Source of the DNA: Actinoplanes utahensis
GTDB lineage: Bacteria; Actinomycetota; Actinomycetes; Mycobacteriales; Micromonosporaceae
NCBI RefSeq assembly: GCF_016862455.1
Contig: NZ_BOMZ01000051.1
Span: forward strand, 1 to 64,000
Length of the DNA: 64,000 bases
Direction: 5' to 3'
A model generated the notes under the pieces. It did no database searches. It was given only the letters and a program-made list of their open reading frames with translations, and was not told where the DNA came from. Within the stretch, counting starts at the first letter, position 1; every line of letters begins with the position of its first letter. Positions 19,951-28,037 of this stretch are shown piece by piece. A program made the translations under genes and the position numbers.

Positions 19951-21189
19951 GTGAGGGTGTCCCGTGATCTGATCCGCCGCCTTCTCCCCCTCGGCATCGT
20001 CTTCCTCACCTCGGGAGTCGCCACCGCGGTGGTCGGCCCGTTCCTCGGCCTGTTCCTCAACACCGCCGTTCACGCGGACCCGGTCCAGGTCACCGTGTTC
20101 CTGGTGATCGCCTCCACCTCCGGGGTGGCGATGTCGTCGGTGATCGGCCGGATCTCCGACCGATGGCCGATCCGGCACACGCTGCTCGTGACCGCGGCGC
20201 TGGCCGGCTTCGCCGCCAGCGGGCTCACCGCCGTGATCAGGGACTACTGGATCCTGCTGGCGGTCACCGCGACGGCCATGGCGGTCGCCGGGTCGCTCTA
20301 TCCACAATCCTTCGCGTACGCCCGTCAGGTGCTGCAACGCGACGATCCGGCCCGGGCCGCCCTCGGGATCAGCGTCCTGCGCACCGTCTTCTCGGTCGCC
20401 TGGGTCGGTGGCCCGTCGCTGGCCGCGTTGCTGCTCGACGTCGGCGACTTCCGGTACGTCTACGGCGCGGCCGCACTCCTCTATCTACTCGCCGCCCTGG
20501 TCGCGGCCCGTTTCCTGCCCGAGGTCGAAGGCTCGGCGGCGGAGGGCCCGGCCGCACCGCGGGACGGTGGGAGAGCGGTCAAGGCACGGGCGCCACGGAT
20601 CCTCGTACCGATCATCATCGGTTTCGTCCTGTTGCAGACCACGATGGTCCTCGGCGGCCAGGTGATGCCGCTGTTCATCACGGCGGAGCTGAACGGATCG
20701 GCCCGCGACGCCGGTCTCATCTTCGGACTCTGCGCCGCCCTGGAGATCCCGCTGATGATCGGCTTCGGCGTGCTCTCCACCCGGATCCCGGTACGCCGGA
20801 TCCTGCTGGGCGGCGCCGTCTGCGCGGTCGTCTATCAGGCCGTGGCCGCGACCGCCTCCTCGGTGTGGACGCTCGCCGCCGCGCAGATCCTCAACGCCCT
20901 CTTCATCGCCGCGACGTCCGGTCTCGGCATCTCCTATGTGCAGGATCTGATGCCGCAGGCGCCGGGGCGGGCGACCACGTTGTTCACCAACACGTTCCCG
21001 ATCGGGCAGATCGTCGCGGCGCCGCTCTTCGGCGTCTCCCAGCAGTACGGATTCCGCCTCGCCTTCACCATCAACCTGGTGCTCAGCGCGCTCGGGCTGA
21101 TCCTCCTGCTGGCCGCCCGCCCACGAAGGGCGTCACCGGAAGCGGACGGTCGTCCCGTTGGTGACCGGGATCACCGGCCCGCGGGCTAA
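19951..21189 (+). CDS. MFS exporter, sugar-efflux (SET) type
   Basis: 412 residues from GTG 19951. Twelve hydrophobic segments in two halves separated by a basic loop (GGRAVKARAPR). The inter-helix motif GRISDRWPIRHTLL between helices 2 and 3 is the MFS A-motif. The sequence resembles the SetA/SetB sugar-efflux branch (FLGLFLNTAVHADPVQVTVFL, SYVQDLMPQAPGRATTLFTNTF). Expected role: proton-coupled efflux of sugars or similar small molecules at the inner membrane; substrate not shown. It diverges from clpB across the HAIR operator and overlaps nothing real downstream. Confidence 0.85.
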   Translation: MRVSRDLIRRLLPLGIVFLTSGVATAVVGPFLGLFLNTAVHADPVQVTVFLVIASTSGVAMSSVIGRISDRWPIRHTLLVTAALAGFAASGLTAVIRDYWILLAVTATAMAVAGSLYPQSFAYARQVLQRDDPARAALGISVLRTVFSVAWVGGPSLAALLLDVGDFRYVYGAAALLYLLAALVAARFLPEVEGSAAEGPAAPRDGGRAVKARAPRILVPIIIGFVLLQTTMVLGGQVMPLFITAELNGSARDAGLIFGLCAALEIPLMIGFGVLSTRIPVRRILLGGAVCAVVYQAVAATASSVWTLAAAQILNALFIAATSGLGISYVQDLMPQAPGRATTLFTNTFPIGQIVAAPLFGVSQQYGFRLAFTINLVLSALGLILLLAARPRRASPEADGRPVGDRDHRPAG

Positions 21190-21199
21190 CGTAGAGATC

Positions 21200-21697
21200 G
21201 TGCGCGTACGGGTGGAACAGACTCCTCTGCCGGGAATCGGTGTCCGGCATGACCTGGTGACCTCATCAGGCCGGACGGTCGGGGTGGTCTCGCACCGCAA
21301 CGGCCGCCGGGATCTGGTGCTCTACGACGTGGACGATCCCGATTCCAGCCTGGCGTCGATACCGCTCACCGACGACGAGGCCGAGGCCCTGGCCGACGTG
21401 CTCGGCGCCTCGCTCATGCTCGGCCAGCTCGCCGGTCTGCGGCAGCAGGCCGCGGGGCTGCTGACCGAGCAGATCGCGCTGCCCGCCGGCTCCCCGTTCG
21501 TGGGCCGGCGGCTGGGCGACACCCGGGCCCGCAGCCGGACCAGCGCCTCCATCGTGGCCGTGCTCCGCGACCGTGAGGTGATCGCCTCCCCGGGACCGGA
21601 GTTCCGGTTCGAGGCGAACGACGTGGTCGTGACGGTCGGCACCCGGCACGGCCTGGACGGCGTCACCGCCATCCTGGCCGGCGACGACGACGGCTGA
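21200..21697 (+). CDS. Cation:proton antiporter regulatory subunit, KhtT/TrkA-C type
   Basis: 165 residues from GTG 21200 (an upstream in-frame start at 21158 would overlap the MFS gene). The N-terminal part (VEQTPLPGIGVRHDLVTSSGRTVGVVSHRNGRRDLVLYD) is the small KhtT-like domain; the C-terminal part, QIALPAGSPFVGRRLGDTRARSRTSASIVAVLRDREVIASPGPEFRFEANDVVVTVG in pieces, is an RCK_C/TrkA-C ligand-binding domain. In Bacillus, KhtT gates the K+/H+ antiporter KhtU, responding to nucleotide and pH. The antiporter gene begins 6 bases later, so the two form an operon. Confidence 0.88.
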   Translation: MRVRVEQTPLPGIGVRHDLVTSSGRTVGVVSHRNGRRDLVLYDVDDPDSSLASIPLTDDEAEALADVLGASLMLGQLAGLRQQAAGLLTEQIALPAGSPFVGRRLGDTRARSRTSASIVAVLRDREVIASPGPEFRFEANDVVVTVGTRHGLDGVTAILAGDDDG

Positions 21698-21702
21698 GCC
21701 CG

Positions 21703-22914
21703 GTGGAACACCACACGACGATCCTGCTCATCGAGATCGGCGCACTCCTGTTCGGCCTCGGGATGCTCGGTCGGCTGGGTCGCCGCTTCGGCCTGTCCCC
21801 CATTCCTCTCTATCTGCTGGCCGGTCTGGCGTTCGGGCAGGGCGGCCTGGTGCCGCTCTCGGCCAGCGAGGAGTTCATCGCGATCGGCGCCCAGATCGGC
21901 GTCATCCTGCTGCTGGTGATGCTGGGCCTGGAGTACTCCGCCGACGAGCTCGTGGGCAACATGCGCTCGGCGGCCCCCGCCGGGCTGATCGACATGGTGC
22001 TCAACGCCCTGCCCGGCGCCGCGTTCGCGCTGATGCTCGGCTGGGACTGGAAGGCCGCGCTGGTGCTGGCCGGCATCACCTGGGTCTCCTCGTCCGGCGT
22101 GATCGCGAAGGTGCTCGGCGACCTGGGCCGGGTCGGTAACCGGGAGACTCCGGTGATCCTCTCGGTGCTGGTCATCGAGGACCTGGCGATGGCCTTCTAC
22201 CTGCCCGTGGTCACCGCGGTGCTGGCCGGTCTCGGCCTGGCCAACGGCCTGAGCACGCTGAGCGTCGCGGTGGTCACGGTGATCGCGGTCCTGGTGGTGG
22301 CCATCCGGTACGGCGGTGAGATCAGCCGCTTCATGTCGGTGAAGGACCCCGAGGCCCTGCTGTTGAGCGTGCTCGGCCTGACGCTGTTCATCGCCGGAGT
22401 GGCCGGCGAACTGAAGGTGTCCGAGGCGGTCGGGGCGTTCCTGGTCGGCATCGCCATCTCCGGCCCGGTGGCGCACCACGCCACCCAGATGCTGTCCCCG
22501 CTGCGGGATCTGTTCGCCGCGGTGTTCTTCGTCTTCTTCGGGCTCTCCACCAACCCGGCCGACATGCCGCCGGTGCTGCTGCCGGCGTTCGGGCTGGCGG
22601 TGCTGACCATGCTCACCAAGGTGCTGACCGGTTACCTGGCGGCGCGCCGGGCCGGGATCGCGCTGCCCGGCCGGATCCGGACCGGTCTCGCGCTGATGCC
22701 GCGCGGCGAGTTCTCGATCGTCATCGCCGGGCTCGCCGTGGTCTACGGGGTGGATCCCCGACTCGCGCCGCTGGCCACCGCGTACGTGTTGATCACCGTG
22801 GTCACCGGGCCGATGCTGGCCCGACTGCCGGACTACGCCTGGTTCAAGGAACTCGTCCGCAAGCGGATGGCGGCCCAGCGGGCGGCCCAGAAGCCGCTGC
22901 CATCCCCGGAGTGA
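21703..22914 (+). CDS. CPA2-family K+/H+ (cation:proton) antiporter, KhtU/KefB type
   Basis: 403 residues from GTG 21703. About 12 membrane helices in the Na_H_exchanger fold; features include PIPLYLLAGLAFGQGG, VMLGLEYSADEL, TWVSSSGVIAKVLGDLGR, SVLVIEDLAMAFYLPV (the acidic pair expected in the ion site) and MPRGEFSIVIAGLA. There is no TrkA-N domain in the chain; regulation is supplied by the partner encoded 6 bases upstream. Expected role: electroneutral K+ efflux for pH and potassium homeostasis. Confidence 0.92.
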   Translation: MEHHTTILLIEIGALLFGLGMLGRLGRRFGLSPIPLYLLAGLAFGQGGLVPLSASEEFIAIGAQIGVILLLVMLGLEYSADELVGNMRSAAPAGLIDMVLNALPGAAFALMLGWDWKAALVLAGITWVSSSGVIAKVLGDLGRVGNRETPVILSVLVIEDLAMAFYLPVVTAVLAGLGLANGLSTLSVAVVTVIAVLVVAIRYGGEISRFMSVKDPEALLLSVLGLTLFIAGVAGELKVSEAVGAFLVGIAISGPVAHHATQMLSPLRDLFAAVFFVFFGLSTNPADMPPVLLPAFGLAVLTMLTKVLTGYLAARRAGIALPGRIRTGLALMPRGEFSIVIAGLAVVYGVDPRLAPLATAYVLITVVTGPMLARLPDYAWFKELVRKRMAAQRAAQKPLPSPE

Positions 22915-23099
22915 CCTGCACCTCTTTAACGAACGCCTAAAGTTACTGTCCGGTATCTGAATGTGAAGCCTTGACACTTCCGCATCAGGACTCCACACGC
23001 TACCGTTGCGCGGCGACGACTCTGAGTATTGGGACGTTCGACACTATGGTCAGCGTGTGACGCCGACCGTTGATGTTGACGGTTGAGTGAGGCGGCGGC

Positions 23100-23546
23100 G
23101 TGAGCGTGCGTGAAGCTACATTCCTCGGTTTCGGCAATCCGGTCGATCCTCGGCCTGACGAGTTGCAGGCCTGGGCGTACAACCCCGAATCCGTTCCCCT
23201 GAGCAGCATGCCGAAGGACTGGGATCTCCTGATCTCCGGCGACGTGCTCGGCCCGACCCTGTTCGAACTGGCCATGGACCGGCAGTGCCCGGCCCGGCGG
23301 TTCGCGCAGCACTGCATGTACATCTACGCCGCTGACGGGGTGCGGCAGAACGCGAGCGGGCAGCGCAAGCGCCGGCTCAAGAAGTTCGTGGAGCGCGCGG
23401 AGGAGGTCGGCGACGAGCCGATGCAGATCTGGGCGCACAACTGCCGGGTCCTGATGACCCGGCCGGAGCTCTTCGACCACCACGACTGGATGGAGGGCGG
23501 CCTGGTGCGTTACCCGCGCAGACTAGGCCTTTTCAACCGGCGCTGA
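23100..23546 (+). CDS. Conserved hypothetical actinobacterial protein
   Basis: 148 residues from GTG 23100. It contains no membrane helix or signal. The centre is rich in Asp/Leu and aromatic residues (MPKDWDLLISGDVLGPTLFELAMD), followed by a His/Cys-containing stretch (FAQHCMYIYAADGVRQNAS) and a strongly basic helix QRKRRLKKFVERAEEVGDEP. I recognise no family but composition and a following terminator support a real gene. The 185 bases upstream back to the antiporter are AT-richer and probably hold its promoter. Confidence 0.75.
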   Translation: MSVREATFLGFGNPVDPRPDELQAWAYNPESVPLSSMPKDWDLLISGDVLGPTLFELAMDRQCPARRFAQHCMYIYAADGVRQNASGQRKRRLKKFVERAEEVGDEPMQIWAHNCRVLMTRPELFDHHDWMEGGLVRYPRRLGLFNRR

Positions 23547-23582
23547 ACACGTACCGTGTTCGACCGGTGACTACATGCTGTC

Positions 23583-23614
23583 GCGGCGGCCTCTCCTCCG
23601 GGAGGGGCCGCCGC
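23583..23614. terminator. Bidirectional hairpin at the end of the dnaK operon
   Basis: 14-base arms (23583-23596 with 23601-23614, one G-T pair), loop TCCG, between the hypothetical gene and the convergent hspR stop. Confidence 0.85.
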
Positions 23615-23619
23615 TTCTG

Positions 23620-24063
23620 TCACTTGTCCGCTGACCGGCGCGGGCGCCACACCACCAGAGCCGTCGAGTGGGTCTGCTGACGGACGAGATCACGGCCCGC
23701 GTACGGGTTGGTCATCGCCTCCATCTGGGCGATCCGGGCGTACGCCGCGTCCAGCTGCTGCTCCAGCTCGGCCACCCGCTCCTGCAGGTCGCCGACCAGT
23801 TGCTCCAGGCCGATGATGCGCTTGATCCCGGCCAGGTTGACGCCGTCCTCCTGGCTGAGCCGCTGCACCTCGCGCAGCAGCGCCACATCCCGTTCGCTGT
23901 ACCGCCGGCCGCCGCCACCGGCCCGGCCGGGCTGCACCAGGCCGAGCCGGTCGTACTGCCGGAGGGTCTGCGGGTGCATCCCGGCCAGCCGGGCCGCCAC
24001 CGAGATGATCAAAACCTTCGCGTCGGAGGCCTGATCCATCGAGATGCTGATCTCTTCATACAT
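23620..24063 (-). CDS. hspR: HspR, MerR-family repressor of heat-shock genes
   Basis: 147 residues from ATG 24063 with GGGAGGTG upstream. MerR-type helix-turn-helix: LIISVAARLAGMHPQTLRQYDRLGLVQPGRAGGGGRRYSERDVALLREVQ, given here as its recognisable path rather than a single motif, followed by a coiled-coil dimer helix (LVGDLQERVAELEQQLDAAY). HspR binds HAIR sites with DnaK as co-repressor, so the operon is autoregulated and induced when DnaK is titrated by unfolded protein. Last gene of dnaK-grpE-dnaJ-hspR; 20 bases after dnaJ. HAIR sites are visible upstream of dnaK and clpB. Confidence 0.95.
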   Translation of the reverse strand: MYEEISISMDQASDAKVLIISVAARLAGMHPQTLRQYDRLGLVQPGRAGGGGRRYSERDVALLREVQRLSQEDGVNLAGIKRIIGLEQLVGDLQERVAELEQQLDAAYARIAQMEAMTNPYAGRDLVRQQTHSTALVVWRPRRSADK

Positions 24064-24083
24064 GTGCCACCTCCCGGGAGGGT

Positions 24084-25277
24084 CTAACCGGCCCGGCGCA
24101 GACGGGCCTCGAGCCGCTCACGCCCCGGCGGCGGGGTGAGCTTCGCGAACTTCTCCAGCGCGTCCCGGGCCTCGCCGGACACGCCCGCCGGGATCTGCAC
24201 GTCGACCGTGACGATCAGGTCGCCGGCCTGGCCCTCCTTGCGGACCACACCTTTGCCCCGGGCCCGCAGTTTCCGGCCGCTCGGGGTGCCCGGCGGCACC
24301 CGCAGCGTGACCGGGCCGTCCAGGGTCGGCACCTTCAGGTCGGTGCCCAGCACAGCCTCGACGATGGTGATCGGCACGACCAGGGTCAGGTCGTCGCCGC
24401 TGCGCCCGAACAGGTCGTCGGGCCGCACCTTGACCTGCACGTACAGGTCGCCGGCGACACCGCCGCGGTCACCGGGCTCGCCCCGGCCGCTGAGCCGGAT
24501 CCGCTGCCCGTCGGCGACACCCGCCGGGAACCGGACGTTGATCGTGCGGGTCTTGGTGACCCCGCCGGTGCCCCGGCACTCGGCGCACTTCTCGTCGACG
24601 ATGCTGCCCGAGCCCTGACAGTCACGGCACGGCTCGGAGAAGCTGAACGAACCCTGGTTGCTGGAGATCAGGCCGCTGCCGTGGCATTTCGGGCACGCGC
24701 GCGGGGTGGTGCCCGGCTTGGCCCCGCTGCCCCGGCAGGTGTCGCAGGCTCCCGGCGTGCGCAGGGTCAGCGGCAACGTGGTGCCCTGGACGGCCTGGGT
24801 GAAGTCGAGGGTGACCTCGGTCTCCACGTCCCGCCCGCGCTGCGGCCCACGCCGGGCCGCGCCGGGCGCGCCCTGGCCGCCGGAGAAGATCGAGCTGAAG
24901 ATGTCGGAGAAGCCGGTGCCACCGAACCGCCGGTCCGCGCCGGCGCCCCCGGCCGCCCCGGAGAAGCCGCCGAACAGGTCCGACGGATCGAACTGCGCGC
25001 CACCGGCGCCGCCACGAGCCCCGCGCCGGAACGCGCCCGAGCCGAACAGCGAGCGCATCTCGTCGTACTCTTTGCGCTTCTTGTCGTCGGCGAGCACGTC
25101 GTAGGCCTCGGAAGCGGCCTTGAACTTCTCCTCCGCCTCCTTGTTGTCCGGATTGCGGTCGGGATGAAGATCGCGGGCGAGCTTCCGGTACGCCTTCTTG
25201 ATCTCGTCGGGGGAGGCAGACCTGTTCACGCCGAGAACGGCGTAGAAGTCCTTCTCGAGCCAGTCCTTCGAGCTCAT
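24084..25277 (-). CDS. dnaJ: Chaperone DnaJ
   Basis: 397 residues. J domain at residues ~9-75 with the essential HPD (ARDLHPDRNPDN), then an unusually Gly-rich, Arg-rich linker (FRRGARGGAGGAQFDPSD), four zinc-finger CxxCxGxG motifs (CDTCRGSG, CPKCHGSG, CRDCQGSG, CAECRGTG) and the C-terminal substrate-binding domain. This is the DnaJ1-type protein that lies in dnaK operons of actinobacteria. It stimulates DnaK ATPase and delivers substrates. ATG at 25277 is preceded by GAGGAGGTGG, a very strong ribosome site. Confidence 0.97.
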   Translation of the reverse strand: MSSKDWLEKDFYAVLGVNRSASPDEIKKAYRKLARDLHPDRNPDNKEAEEKFKAASEAYDVLADDKKRKEYDEMRSLFGSGAFRRGARGGAGGAQFDPSDLFGGFSGAAGGAGADRRFGGTGFSDIFSSIFSGGQGAPGAARRGPQRGRDVETEVTLDFTQAVQGTTLPLTLRTPGACDTCRGSGAKPGTTPRACPKCHGSGLISSNQGSFSFSEPCRDCQGSGSIVDEKCAECRGTGGVTKTRTINVRFPAGVADGQRIRLSGRGEPGDRGGVAGDLYVQVKVRPDDLFGRSGDDLTLVVPITIVEAVLGTDLKVPTLDGPVTLRVPPGTPSGRKLRARGKGVVRKEGQAGDLIVTVDVQIPAGVSGEARDALEKFAKLTPPPGRERLEARLRRAG

Positions 25278-25306
25278 GTCAGTCCACCTCCTCGACTCGG
25301 CGACGC

Positions 25307-25334
25307 CCCGCCCGCCGGCGAACCGGCGGGCGGG
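25307..25334 (-). other. Intra-operon hairpin between grpE and dnaJ
   Basis: A 12-bp GC-only stem (25307-25318 with 25323-25334) with CGAA tetraloop in the 72-base grpE-dnaJ gap. No T-run. It may attenuate read-through or stabilise the upstream mRNA, giving less dnaJ/hspR than dnaK/grpE; this role is inference. Confidence 0.7.
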
Positions 25335-25349
25335 ACACAGTCACTGATT

Positions 25350-25967
25350 TCACTCCGGATCGGCGACCGCGACCAGAGCCGGGCGCAGCAGCCGCTCGCC
25401 CAGTGTGTAACCCCGGCGCATCACCTCGACACAGGTCGGCTCGGTGACATCCGCGGATGTCTGGTGAGCGACCGCCTCGTGCCGGTTCGGATCGAAGGGA
25501 TCGCCCTTCTCCCCGAACGGCACCAGACCCAGCTTGCCGGTCACGGCGGTGAGCTGCTCCGCCACCGAGGCGAACGGTCCGACCAGGTCGCCGTGCTCCC
25601 GGGCCCGGTCGATGTCGTCCAGAACCGGCAGCAGGTCGGTGAGGACCTTGCCGGTCGTCTGCTCGGCTGCCGCACCCCGGTCGCGGTCGACCCGCTTGCG
25701 GTAGTTGGCATACTCCGCGGTCACCCGCTGGAGGTCGTGGGTCCGCTCGTCGAGCTCGCCCCGCACTGCCTCCAGCTCAGCGCCGAGGCCGGGCTTGGCC
25801 TCCTCAGCCACCGGCTTCTCGTCCTCCTCCTCGGGGGCGCGGTGCGCGCCGGCCGGCTTGTCCACCGGCTCCGTGTCGGGAGTCTCCTCGGTCGTCTCGT
25901 CGATCTCGCCCTGGATGACTTCCCGCTCGGTCGCCGGACCGCCGTTCTCGTCGTCCCTGGCACTCAC
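25350..25967 (-). CDS. grpE: Nucleotide-exchange factor GrpE
   Basis: 205 residues from GTG 25967, which overlaps the dnaK stop (GTGA), so translation is coupled. A long acidic, disordered head (about 70 residues) precedes the coiled coil (LEAVRGELDERTHDLQRVTAEYANYRKRVDRDRG) and the beta domain ending YTLGERLLRPALVAVADPE. The YANYRKR and VPFGEKGDPFDPNRHEAV regions are GrpE hallmarks. It releases ADP from DnaK. Length is normal for actinobacteria. Confidence 0.96.
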   Translation of the reverse strand: MSARDDENGGPATEREVIQGEIDETTEETPDTEPVDKPAGAHRAPEEEDEKPVAEEAKPGLGAELEAVRGELDERTHDLQRVTAEYANYRKRVDRDRGAAAEQTTGKVLTDLLPVLDDIDRAREHGDLVGPFASVAEQLTAVTGKLGLVPFGEKGDPFDPNRHEAVAHQTSADVTEPTCVEVMRRGYTLGERLLRPALVAVADPE

Positions 25968-27829
25968 TTCTTGTCGTCCTCCACGATCTCGGCGTCGACC
26001 ACGTCGTCGCCACCGGCGGCCGGGCCGGTCGCGCCGCCCGGAGCCGCACCCGGGGCACCGCCCGGCGCGCCACCCGCGGCGGCCTGCGGGTCCTCACCCT
26101 GCGAGTAGAGCAGCGAGCCGGCCTCCTGGGAGACCTGCGACAGCCGCTCGTGGGCCGACTTGATCTTCTCGATGTCGGTGCCGCCCAGCGCGCTGCGCAG
26201 CTCGCCGAGCGCCTCGCCGATCTTGTTCTTGCTGTCCTCGGGGAGCTTGTCGCCGCTCTCCGCCAGGAACTTCTCGGTCTGCCACTGGAGCTGCTCGGCC
26301 AGGTTGCGGGTCTCCGCCTCCTCGCGGCGCTTCTTGTCGTCGTCCGCGTGGTCCTGGGCGTCGCGCATCATGCGCTCGATGTCGTCCTTCGGCAGCGCGG
26401 AGCCACCGGTGATCGTCATCTTCTGCTCCTTGCCCGTGCCCAGGTCCTTGGCGGACACGTGCACGATGCCGTTCGCGTCGATGTCGAAGGAGACCTCGAT
26501 CTGCGGGACGCCGCGGGGCGCCGGGGCGATGCCGCTGAGCTCGAAGGTGCCGAGCTTCTTGTTGCCCGCCGCCATCTCGCGCTCGCCCTGGTAGACCTGG
26601 ATCAGCACGGACGGCTGGTTGTCGTCGGCCGTGGTGTAGACCTCGGAGCGGTGCGCCGGGATGGTGGTGTTGCGCTCCACCAGCTTGTGCATGATGCCGC
26701 CCTTGGTCTCGATGCCCAGGGACAGCGGGGTCACGTCGAGGAGCAGGACGTCCTTGACCTCACCCTTGAGCACACCGGCCTGCAGGGCGGCGCCGACGGC
26801 GACGACCTCGTCCGGGTTGACGCCCTTGTTGGGCTCGCGGCCGATCAGGCTGTTGACCAGCTCGGTGACCGCGGGCATCCGGGTCGAGCCGCCGACCAGG
26901 ATGACGTGGTCGATGTCGGAGAGCTTGACGTCGGCGTCGCGGATCGCGGCCTCGAACGGGCCCTTGCAACGGTCCAGCAGGTCCTGCGTCATCCGCTGGA
27001 ACTCGGCCCGGGACAGCGAGGTGTCCAGGTGCAGCGGGCCGTTCGCCCCGGCGGTGATGTAGGGCAGGTTGATGCTGGTGGTGGTCGCCGCGGAGAGCTC
27101 GATCTTCGCCTTCTCGGCGGCCTCGCGCAGACGCTGCAGGGCCATCTTGTCCTGCGAGAGGTCGATGCCGTGCTCGCCGCGGAAGGTCTTGACCAGGTGG
27201 TCGATGATCCGCTGGTCCCAGTCGTCACCACCCAGGTGGTTGTCACCGGAGGTGGACTTGACCTCGATGACGCCGTCGCCCAACTCCAGCAGCGAGACGT
27301 CGAAGGTGCCGCCGCCCAGGTCGAAGACCAGGACGGTCTGCTCCTTGGAGCCCTTGTCCAGCCCGTACGCCAGGGCGGCGGCGGTGGGCTCGTTGACGAT
27401 GCGCAGGACGTTCAGCCCGGCGATCTCGCCGGCCTCCTTGGTCGCGGTCCGCTGCGCGTCGTTGAAGTACGCCGGGACGGTGATGACCGCGTCGGTGATC
27501 TGCTCGCCCAGGTAGGCCTCGGCGTCGCGCTTCAGCTTCATCAGCACGCGCGCGGAGATCTCCTGAGGCGTGTACTGCTTGCCGTCGATGTCGATCGACC
27601 AGTTGGTGCCGATCTCCCGCTTGACCGAGCGAATGGTCCGGTCGGGGTTCGTCACCGCCTGACGCTTGGCGACCTCACCCACGAGCACCTCGCCGTTGCG
27701 GGCGAAGGCGACGATGGACGGGGTCGTCCGGGAGCCCTCCGCGTTGGCGATGACGGTGGGCTCGCCTCCTTCCAGAACGCTTACGCAGGAGTTCGTGGTG
27801 CCGAGGTCGATGCCGACCGCACGTGCCAT
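25964..27829 (-). CDS. dnaK: Chaperone DnaK (Hsp70)
   Basis: 621 residues from ATG 27829. N-terminal ATPase with AVGIDLGTTNSCVSVLEGG, VFDLGGGTFDVSLLELG and ILVGGSTRMPAV phosphate-binding loops; interdomain linker DVLLLDVTPLSLG; substrate domain and helical lid with an acidic Ala/Gly-rich tail (DVVDAEIVEDDKK). First gene of the operon with grpE, dnaJ and hspR. A near-perfect HAIR operator lies 57 bases upstream. Confidence 0.98.
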   Translation of the reverse strand: MARAVGIDLGTTNSCVSVLEGGEPTVIANAEGSRTTPSIVAFARNGEVLVGEVAKRQAVTNPDRTIRSVKREIGTNWSIDIDGKQYTPQEISARVLMKLKRDAEAYLGEQITDAVITVPAYFNDAQRTATKEAGEIAGLNVLRIVNEPTAAALAYGLDKGSKEQTVLVFDLGGGTFDVSLLELGDGVIEVKSTSGDNHLGGDDWDQRIIDHLVKTFRGEHGIDLSQDKMALQRLREAAEKAKIELSAATTTSINLPYITAGANGPLHLDTSLSRAEFQRMTQDLLDRCKGPFEAAIRDADVKLSDIDHVILVGGSTRMPAVTELVNSLIGREPNKGVNPDEVVAVGAALQAGVLKGEVKDVLLLDVTPLSLGIETKGGIMHKLVERNTTIPAHRSEVYTTADDNQPSVLIQVYQGEREMAAGNKKLGTFELSGIAPAPRGVPQIEVSFDIDANGIVHVSAKDLGTGKEQKMTITGGSALPKDDIERMMRDAQDHADDDKKRREEAETRNLAEQLQWQTEKFLAESGDKLPEDSKNKIGEALGELRSALGGTDIEKIKSAHERLSQVSQEAGSLLYSQGEDPQAAAGGAPGGAPGAAPGGATGPAAGGDDVVDAEIVEDDKK

Positions 27830-27885
27830 GGTGTTCCTCGCTTCTCACAGCTGGGCTCACTAAGAGCGCTGGTTCACGTACAAAG

Positions 27886-27906
27886 GTTGAGTGGAACCGA
27901 CTCAAT
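27886..27906. promoter_or_regulatory. HAIR element upstream of dnaK
   Basis: TTGAGT (27887-27892)-N7-ACTCAA (27900-27905), an exact match to the HspR core with the outer C/G replaced. A weaker second site, TTGAGT-N7-GCGCAA, lies at 27940-27958. Between dnaK and the divergent GTPase gene. Confidence 0.92.
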
Positions 27907-28037
27907 GATGCCACGGCGCCGCACATCGTCAAATCGAAGTTGAGTCCGACAGGCGCAAGTCGACGCTCCGGAAGGGCACCGGCACATACCTGTCAGGTCA
28001 CGGCATACCGGGACCCGTTGTCCTGGGTGCATAGATC

